Source: Rhodosporidiobolus odoratus (taxonomy: Eukaryota; Basidiomycota; Microbotryomycetes; Sporidiobolales; Sporidiobolaceae). Taken from it: a stretch of DNA of 64,000 bases. How positions within the stretch are numbered: the stretch's first letter is position 1; each line of letters begins with the position of its first letter. Below the pieces are notes generated by a model, which saw only the letters and a list, made by a program, of their open reading frames with translations, made no database searches and was not told where the DNA came from. Shown here one piece after another: positions 56,875 through 64,000 of this stretch. The DNA is taken from the NCBI GenBank assembly GCA_034387635.1, contig JAOANU010000010.1, forward strand, positions 868,001-932,000, written 5' to 3'. The translations under genes were made by a program, and so were the position numbers.

Positions 56875-58678
56875 CTAGCGCTCAACCTGCTCCTCCCTCT
56901 TGAGCATGTCCTCCATCCAGGTCTCGAGCTCGTCCAGGACGAACTCCACCTTTTCGCCAAGACCGACATGGGTTCCGGCGAGCTCCTCCATGCTGTCCAC
57001 CTTGACCTGTTCGTCGGTCGGCATCGTGCTGAGGGATATGGCCTGTGAAGTAGGGGTGGAGAGAGGCGGCGAAGGCAGGGGAGAGGAACGACAGTCCGGG
57101 AGACAATCGTCGTAGTCGGCGGCGAGCGCATTGAGCTCGTCGAAGATGTTGTCGATCGTGTAGCGCTGCTCGCTGCTGACGGAGATGAGAGGACGCTCAA
57201 GGGCGCCAGGAGCAGAGTGGCGAGCGTTGCTGGGAAGGGGAAGGACGGGGACGACAGTTTCGATGGACAGTTCCATCAAGGTGTCCTCCTCGATCTCGAC
57301 CTCGACCTTGACCTCGCCCTCGCCCTCGACCTCGACCTCGCCCTCGACCTCAACTTCGACCTCGGCAGGAGCAGCTTGGATAAGCGGCTCTTCTTGGCCG
57401 ACAGTGTCGAGATCCCAAGGCGACTTCTCTCCGCTGGAAGGGAAGGAGGACAGGACGGGAGGAACGACCGTCTGAACGGAAGGTGCCAGCACGGTACCAT
57501 GCTCCGCATCTCGTTCGGCAATGAAGTAATCGCAGAGCTGCTTCCCTCCGCTGCAAGTCAGGCGAGGAGAAGCTGACCTGCCCTCGAGGCAGTCCAAGGC
57601 GTCGGCTCGGTGTTTCTCGCGCTCGGCCTGCGCCTGCGTTTTGCGACTCTTTCGGTCGCTGCGGTCCGTAAGCGCGTTCTCGCCGGCGAGAAGGACATGG
57701 AGGCGGAACTCAGTTGCGTCGAAGAAGGACTTGCAGGACACGGCGGAAAGGGAGGTAACGGTAGAGGCGGAACCGGTGTGGGCGGACTGAGTGATTTTGG
57801 CAGGCTGATGCTCTGCCGGAATAGGGTAGAGGGGTGCATAGCAGAGCACGGCAGCGTCGGCTCCAAGGGGGAGAGATGAGAGCTGCAGGATCAAAACAGC
57901 GAAAGTTAGGCGATGGGCACGCGACGCGAGAAAGAAAGGAGGGAGAACGTACCACGCGCGGTGTTGCGCAAGGAACAGCGTCAAGGACAGCGACGGTGGG
58001 GGGAGCTGCCGACTCGAGTGCGAAGGAAGAAGGAAGAGTGTCGGTCGCGGCTCGCGTCTTGGCTGCCAAGGGAGCTTGACTGGAGCATTTGCCTGTAGGA
58101 GGAACAGGACGATCAGCCTCGAGAGCACATAGTAGACAAGGCTGGAGAAACAACTGATTATGCGCACCCTTGAACTTGACCTTGTTGTTGAGCTCCTTAA
58201 CGAAGCCGGATTTGAGCTTGCCCGCGCCGCGGTTGATGGAACGTGCAAGTTGCGCTGCGGCAGGCTCGTTGTTGACGGGGTTACCGTTCGTCGCCTCGAT
58301 GATCCGACCGTGCTCAGTGTCGAGCTCGACGTACGCGCCGAGGTTGCCGCCGAGGGAGGTTACGAGAGCGTCGAGCGGGTGGGCCGAGTCAAGGCAGGCC
58401 ACCGCAACAGCCCGGGCCCTGAGAGAGTGAGCGGTGTGGTGGACCTTGAGTCCATGCTCACCCTCCACGTCAGCCTGGTACTCCCCGCCGAGAGTACCGA
58501 CGACCTGATCGATGAGGCTGACAGAGTCGAACGAGTCGAGGTTGAGGGCGGGGAGTTCATAGCTGGCAGTACCGCCAATGGTGTGGATAGAGAGGAGGCC
58601 GTCGAGGGCAGTGAGGGCCACGTCGGCGCTCTGAGTGAGGAGGGAAGAGGAAGAGAGGGAAGCGGAGATAGAGATCAT
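56875..58678 (-). CDS. Acidic low-complexity protein, function unknown
   Basis: I do not recognise a family. Start at ATG 58678 (MISISASLSSSSLLTQSADV). Exon 1 (to about 58168) gives TALDGLLSIHTIGGTASYEL, VSLIDQVVGTLGGEYQADVE, EATNGNPVNNEPAAAQLARS and a basic end, LKSGFVKELNNKVKFK. A second exon follows (CSSQAPLAAKTRAATDTLPS), and a third carries LSAVSCKSFFDATEFRLHVL, a Lys/Arg-rich stretch, a Val/Glu repeat tract near 57300, and a helical C-terminus (VEFVLDELETWMEDMLKREE). No signal peptide or membrane segment is evident. About 530 residues. Consistent codon use and plausible introns support a real gene. Confidence 0.6.
57288..57366 (-). repeat. Val-Glu/Gly-Glu coding repeat
   Basis: Imperfect hexanucleotide repeats (GACCTC/GCCCTC on the plus strand) encode alternating Val-Glu and Gly-Glu in the acidic orphan protein. 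Confidence 0.8.
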
Positions 58679-60698
58679 GTTGAGGAGTGGTTGTGAGTTC
58701 GTGGGACTAGCGCGTGCGTGTGTAAGAGTTGGTTCTCGTGATCGAGGTGGAAGAGAAGAAGAGAGAGCAGCTCATCCCGGCAGTCCAGACACTGCCCATG
58801 CCAGGGGAAGTCGAGATGAGACTCAGCAAGAGATGGCTGGCCGCCAGAACCCCAATATTGAGACACTGACACCGTCACCAGTGCTGTTGGGGGTCACTGG
58901 GAGACGTAGTCAAGGTTGTGCAACCCATAGAATCGGCAAAGAAAGCACATAAGTGGTGAGAAAGCGGGAAAGAAAACGTCGGAAAGAGAAGCGAGATGGG
59001 AAGGCGGGGCAGAAGAGGACAGCGCTGCAGCAACAGCACCATCTGGGTTCGGTAAAAGCTGAGTAGAAAGCTGAAGACCTGTAGGGAATGTTAGGTTTGT
59101 CCAGCATCCCCCAGGTTGAAGTAGGCGAGCGAGGATGGCGAGGTCGTTCCTCCTCTTGGTTCTTCCTCCTCCATCCTCCCTGCTTCACCTCGTTCACTGC
59201 CCCAGATGATTAAAGACGAGGCAGAGACTTGCCTGAGTCCCCTCGTCATTCTCGCCGTCCTCTCCTTCGCTCACTCGCTCCCTTCCTTTCCCCCACTTGG
59301 ACTGCGACTGCACCATCGATACTCGCTCGGCGTTACCTCATGAGCCATAAGCCCGTCGGTCCTAGCCACGAGCGGCTTTCGACCACTCGGTGCGACGCAA
59401 CTCGCCTCATCCCACCTGTGCACCTCAACCGTCGACAACTTTAATTCGCTTCGACCCTCCTGCTTCGTCGACGCGTTCGACTTGCTGCGATCCGTCAGCC
59501 CTCCTCATCAGCAGGCAGCGCAGCATGTTGGGTGCATGATGGGCGGTTGGAAAGGATCCTTGCTCTGTAGTCGCCGAGGTCAGGATGCCGGAAGGAAGGG
59601 TAGAGCAAGCTGAGTGGGTCTTCGGTCAGTACGCAGGATTAGTCTCTTCGCACTACGCTTCAGCGGGTGCGGCGTATCAGAGAGTACCGGGCACTTAGAG
59701 ACGAGGAGGTCGTCGAGGAATACCGGAACACAGGCGGGAAGGTCGGGAAGGGTGGCTGGTCGTGTGGGGTACTGCTGTACTGACAGAGCACATCTAGCAA
59801 GTCTACTCACCTGGGTGGACTTGTAACGGAACAACAAGGAGACAGGCCGAACGATCTCGTCCTCTTGCCCCAACTTGGCTTTTCGACCGAAGCACGCATC
59901 GACGCGGGCACCCCGTGTCTCGACCCCTTGGCCGCTGACCCCCTCCCTCTGCGCTCATGCAGGCGCCACTCTGCCTGTTGTGACGTTGCCGCACATTCCC
60001 CTGTCGCATCTTGCTGCCCTCTGAATTTCGACGCTTCGCCGTCGACAGTAATTCAGATTGTCCGTCCCTAGCCGATTTAGACAGGCTAGCGCCGTTGAGA
60101 AGAATGCCACCCCCATCCGCTCAACCGCCGACGTCTTTGCCCGCTTCATTCAGCTCGCGACACACTAATCCAACACTATCGGACCTTCCGGACGCCCCCT
60201 TACAACCCACCTCGGGCACCTCGCCGTAGTCTTGCGCAGCGAGCCGAGAGGGCGGGACAGGACCCCGGAGGAAGACTGGGCGTTGTATTGTGCTACTTTA
60301 GATCGATGTTGCGAAACACTCCCGGTTATTGCTAAGCGGAGCTCACATCCAGCAGCGGAAACCTGCTGAAGCCGGGAGCGGCAACGTGGACAGGATGGAA
60401 GCAGAGAAGAAGTGGCTGATCTGGCTGGCTATCGATGCAAAGGCAGTGTCTTGTTTGTTCGGCTGGCGGGCTCACAACGGTCTTTGCGAGACGCGATTGC
60501 ACAGTAGCGCCTGACTACCGGCACAATAGAGCATCCTGCTACACTAGCTGCTGCACATCGGGAAAGTCTCCCGCTCCCTGCAGCTGCTTCGTCCGCGACC
60601 TGCGGCTTGACAGCAGGCGTACACCTTCAGTCAGAAATGGCGTCAGTATAGATTTGCCTTCGGGCAGGGGGACGGGCTCACTTGCTGCTTGAGTGGCA
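58679..60698. other. Two-kilobase region without a firm gene
   Basis: It contains the promoter of the acidic-protein gene. One minus-strand stretch at 59814-59890 reads like an exon (GRKAKLGQEDEIVRPVSLLF) followed by a good donor (CAG/GTGAGT) and an acceptor about 57 bases on, but I could not extend it to a gene. Other open frames are short and overlap. Confidence 0.4.
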
Positions 60699-61696
60699 CT
60701 ATCTTTGCTCCCGCTTGATGATCTGTTGTGCGGCGTCTTCCAGATCCTTTGCAACAATGTCGGGCTTTCCCCAGATATCCTCGAGGACGAGATGCTCTTC
60801 GTACGTTACGAAGGCGGTCTTGAAGCTGTAGAAGGTGAGCGGTGAGCAACTTGCGATCGCAGGAAAGAAAGGGGAAAAGAAAGTACCCTGCTTTCTTCGC
60901 AGCGAAGAGGTCCCTGCAAGCGGTCGAGTCAGTCCCTCCATTTCTCGCGCACAGGAAGAGGGAAACCTACCACGTATGCGACGCCACAAACCAGCCATGC
61001 TTCTCTGCCGTCTCCTCTTCCATTCCGAGCCTTTTCCAGATATCCCTATATACGGTGGGCGCAGGCTTCGCCGCCTTGTCCTCGTCGCAGCTGAAGTAGT
61101 TCCACTTCCCGGCAGTCTCTTTACCGAGAGCCTTCTCATACAAGCCTTTAGTGGTGTCGAGGCCGCCGTTCGTAGCTGCGAGGAGGCGGAAGTCCTGGGA
61201 AAGGAGGAGCCGGGTGGCTTCAGCGAGCCCTGGGCGGGGTCCGAGAGAAGGGATGGCCGACATGATAGAGTGGGTGTAGGTTGACCAGTCGAAAGAGGCG
61301 GAATCGGAAGAGGCGGCGGAGGTGGGAATGAGGTTTGCCATGAGAAGGGAACGAGGCAGATTGGCTTTGAGGACTTGGGCGATTGGCCTACAGTCGCAGT
61401 ACATTAGCCACGTCCTGAGTAACAGCACGCTGTGCAGACCCACGTATACGAGCCATTCATGGATAGATCTGCGGGATCAAAGGCTGAGAAGTTGAAGGCG
61501 GCTCGGGGAAAAGACCGAATCGGCATTATAACGTACAGGTAAAGTCCCTCTGACTGCTGTGAAACCAGTCGTCGATTATCGCCTGTGCATGGTCTCTCGA
61601 GACATGCGGAAAGACCTTGTGAAGCGCCTCGCCCGCGGCTTGAAAGGAAAAACAGGTGCCGAGAACGTCGAATGCGATCGGAACAGAGGTGAACAT
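60699..61696 (-). CDS. HAD-superfamily hydrolase, type II haloacid dehalogenase-like
   Basis: Start at ATG 61696 (MFTSVPIAFDVLGTCFSFQA). Motif I is FDVLGT, a form of D-x-x-x-T/V carrying the nucleophile Asp. An intron at about 61540-61470 yields HSSQRDFTYLSMNGS and the next joins PIAQVLKANLPRSLLMANLI. The cap region holds FDWSTYTHSIMSAIPSLGPR. Motif II is LLAATNGG, the motif III Lys is in KAAKPAPTVYRDIW, and motif IV appears as WFVASHTW/DLFAAKKAGF across an intron. The end is AAQQIIKREQR. This matches fungal 2-haloacid-dehalogenase-type proteins; the true substrate is unknown and may be another small phosphorylated or halogenated compound. About 270 residues. Confidence 0.85.
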
Positions 61697-63886
61697 GGCG
61701 AGTTGCGTGTGTATGAGATTTTGTAGAGCTCGGGCAGCAGTACTGAAGCTCAAGGCTAAGCAAGAGTAAGCAGTAAACGGGAGAAGGTCGACGTTCCGGG
61801 ATTAGACGAACCCACTGTCACGACTTAGCTGAGGCTATGAGGGTCCGGCTCACGATTGCATTCTATCAGCAACACCTACGCACAGTCCGTCAGCCGGTGC
61901 CTCGCCATTGTCACTTCACGCTCTCAGATCTCACCCACCACCAATAAAGTCAACCGCAAGACGATTGGACGACACGAGAGCGCCACGCACACGCGACATG
62001 TGTACTACTTAAGCAGCTGAGGCAACTCGCGTACACTCCAAAGACGAGCGAAGCATAGTCGCGACGGGGAGAAAGTGGGGGTCTTGACGCGGTGCTGGAT
62101 AGAGGCAGCACAGCGGTGTTAGCTCGAGTGGTGCCACACGAACAAGTAGCTACAAGCCCGGCGATAGGCCCTCTGAGTGCAGTCGGGTATGGTCTTCCCC
62201 TCGCTCCTGTACGCAGACGCTCTTCTCCCTTTCATGCATCCACATGCCGCATCACGAACAAACAGCGGCTACGCGAGACTCGTGTCTGATCACTCTTCCT
62301 GTTATTGAACCCTCGCTCACTTACCCACCGCTTGCCCATCAGCCCGGACGACCAAGGTCTCATCCCTTGTTGCACGCGGCATCTTGTGTTCGGCCTCGTT
62401 CAGCCGCAGCTGTGGGACGGTAACGGTCCGCGGAATGCAATTTGTTGCGCTGAGTCATGCAGCCGCGGATCTCTGCTCTTCATCCTCGTGATCTTGTGTG
62501 CGGCGCATTTCTGCTAGCTCTCCCTCCGACTAGTTCAAGCATCGACTGATGCCCCCTTGTGACTCGAGGTGACCGTGCAAGATCGACCCACTATGCGTTA
62601 TGACATCGACCGTTCCTGCGTTGGCGAAATTGGCAGTTCGCCTTTGCTTGCAGGAATCAGCAGGAAAGGAAGTCTTGCCCTCTTCCTGCTCTCTCTCGGT
62701 CATGCAACTCTCCGGTCAAGAGACTAGGTGGACGGGATTGTCGAGTGCCCTGTTCGGCGCTCCTGCTTTGATGGCACTGTTTCGACGGAGATGGGAGGCT
62801 CAGGGCTTTCTTTCTGTATTTCTCTGAGAAAGGAAGGAATCGTGCAGATCCAGCGGGACGCGGGCTGTACCGCGTGCGGCGTTGGTGAGTTGCTAGAAGC
62901 ATGCTGCATGACTTGCGCTGTTGGCTAGGGTCTCTCTGCCCAGCTCGAGAGTCAGGATGCGGCGGTGTTAGTACAGGAGGCTGGTCACATCGTTCGGTAT
63001 TTGGTAGAAGGCTGAGCCGCCTTATCGCGTACCTGTCCGCCGCAACAGCTGACCATGCAGAGGTTGGTACCGCTGCAACGCTCAAGTAGGGATCAACAAG
63101 AAGAAGCGGTCTGAGCGGCTCAGTCGGTTGGCGGACTGAGAAGGTCCCGCTCAATATCCGAAACAAGCAGGGAAGGGGCGGGCGAAGCAGCGCGGGGTGG
63201 GAGCGGTACAAGGCGGCCTACCTCACCAGGGAAACTCACCGCCCGCCACGAGCACGAGAAGACGGCGCAGCTCGAAGAGGAAGGGCCAGCGCGAGGAGGC
63301 GAAAAAGAGAGTACGGTCTGTGTGTCCGCGATCTGCATCCGGAGCAAACGCGGTCAGGTACGTCCCCTCCAGCGCAATTGGAAACGGCAGGCAAGAAATG
63401 AACGGCCTGAACGAAGCAAGAAGGGGAGAAAGACGCCTCCTCGCCGTTTTTTCTCGGGACCTGTGCCCGACGGGGGAGGCGTCGTGCACGTCCTGACCCT
63501 GCTCGGCGGGACGTCGCGTATCACTGAACGCTTCGACCGCTCTCTTGACCTTGTTCTTGCCTGCCCACACTGACTATACCGAGGCTTGAGCGTTTGTCTC
63601 CCCCTGCCATCTCCGACTGGAAAGGTTCCACTCACATCTCCCTGTTCTCGCCGCCTCCACGGCAGTCTTACTCGCGTACTGGTGCGTTGTACTGCGTTGA
63701 TCGACATCCTGCTAGAGCCTCCCGTTGACCTCCGACGCGTCCACCCCTTCTCTCCTGTCAGGCTCCTTTCTCTCCGCTTTTCCCACCCTCCCTCTTGCTC
63801 CCTCTCTCTGTTCTTCTTTCCCCTCTTTCTTCGTCTCATTCGCTCTTTTGTACCGCTTCGGTTACATCCGCGGCCCTCTGGCTAGT
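61697..63886. other. Two-kilobase region without a firm gene
   Basis: Open frames here (for example 62657-63211 and 63223-63570 on the minus strand) lack start codons in context and family motifs. The last 100 bp are strongly pyrimidine-rich (63770-63850), as in a promoter or 5' UTR of the plus-strand gene at the right edge. Confidence 0.4.
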
Positions 63887-64000
63887 ATGGAAACGCCTTA
63901 TCCCCCTCCGTCTCTCCAATCCGCCTCGCCTTCATCCAGCTCCTCTTCCTCCTCGAACCCCTCGAACTCCTCTTTACCGCATTCCGTCGACCCTGCTCCA
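63887..64000 (+). CDS. 5' end of a gene cut by the window edge
   Basis: ATG at 63887 opens a Ser/Pro-rich frame (METPYPPPSLQSASPSSSSS) that runs off the window after 38 codons. The preceding pyrimidine-rich stretch is typical of fungal 5' regions. No function can be inferred from this fragment. Confidence 0.55.
   Translation, partial: METPYPPPSLQSASPSSSSSSSSNPSNSSLPHSVDPAP

Noticed and set aside
62657..63570. Minus-strand open frames of 184 and 115 residues
   Set aside because: No ATG in a good context, no motif and no clear splice partners. I could not separate them from chance frames in GC-rich DNA.
1..64000. CRISPR arrays, operons and bacterial-type regulatory sites
   Set aside because: The sequence is eukaryotic and intron-rich; no regularly spaced direct repeats or Shine-Dalgarno-linked genes are present.
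1..64000. Biosynthetic gene cluster or mating-type locus
   Set aside because: STE6 and TRP4 are single genes among housekeeping neighbours; no backbone enzyme, pheromone precursor, receptor or homeodomain gene was recognised.

Overview
This window comes from a GC-rich, intron-dense fungal nuclear genome. Nearly every gene is cut by several introns of about 50-100 nt. The gene set (Zn2Cys6 factor, STE6, ZRG17-like, SEC17, GLO3, UBC1 with UBA, TRP4, NOT2) is fungal. The very short introns, high GC and Ser/Pro-rich low-complexity proteins suggest a basidiomycete yeast, probably Pucciniomycotina (Rhodotorula, Sporobolomyces or Leucosporidium-like). The lineage is inferred; no rRNA or marker gene is present.

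The first 19 kb is a transposon compartment with no convincing host gene. It holds two inverted relics of a LINE with an RNase H domain (about 0.15-1.8 kb), a 4.3 kb hAT element with terminal inverted repeats and an 8-bp target duplication (3580-7861), a small pogo-like MITE (about 8.4 kb), and a complete Ty3/gypsy chromovirus with two 257-bp LTRs and a 5-bp duplication (12410-17739). The gypsy reading frame is intact except for one TGA.

From 19.1 kb the sequence changes abruptly to ordinary genes, mostly in head-to-head pairs sharing 100-300 bp promoters: ZRG17-like<->WW protein; epsin<->GLO3; NOT2 and a Zn2Cys6 factor (both minus); SEC17<->phocein/MOB; TRP4<->UBC1; a 70-residue conserved-looking protein<->a REC114-like candidate; STE6<->cysteinyl-tRNA synthetase; then an IGHMBP2/Hcs1-type helicase, an acidic orphan protein, a HAD-family hydrolase, and the first codons of a further gene at the right edge. 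A 5'-truncated LINE copy lies directly behind UBC1.

Themes: membrane traffic (epsin, GLO3, SEC17), RNA and transcription (NOT2, Zn2Cys6), mating (STE6) and housekeeping (TRP4, CysRS, UBC1). I found no evidence of a wholly new biological system. The items most worth checking are two GC-AG introns (one in-frame in UBC1), a single-base frameshift in the helicase gene, a likely dual-targeted CysRS, the REC114 candidate, the hAT element whose reading frame looks complete, and the compact bidirectional promoters.
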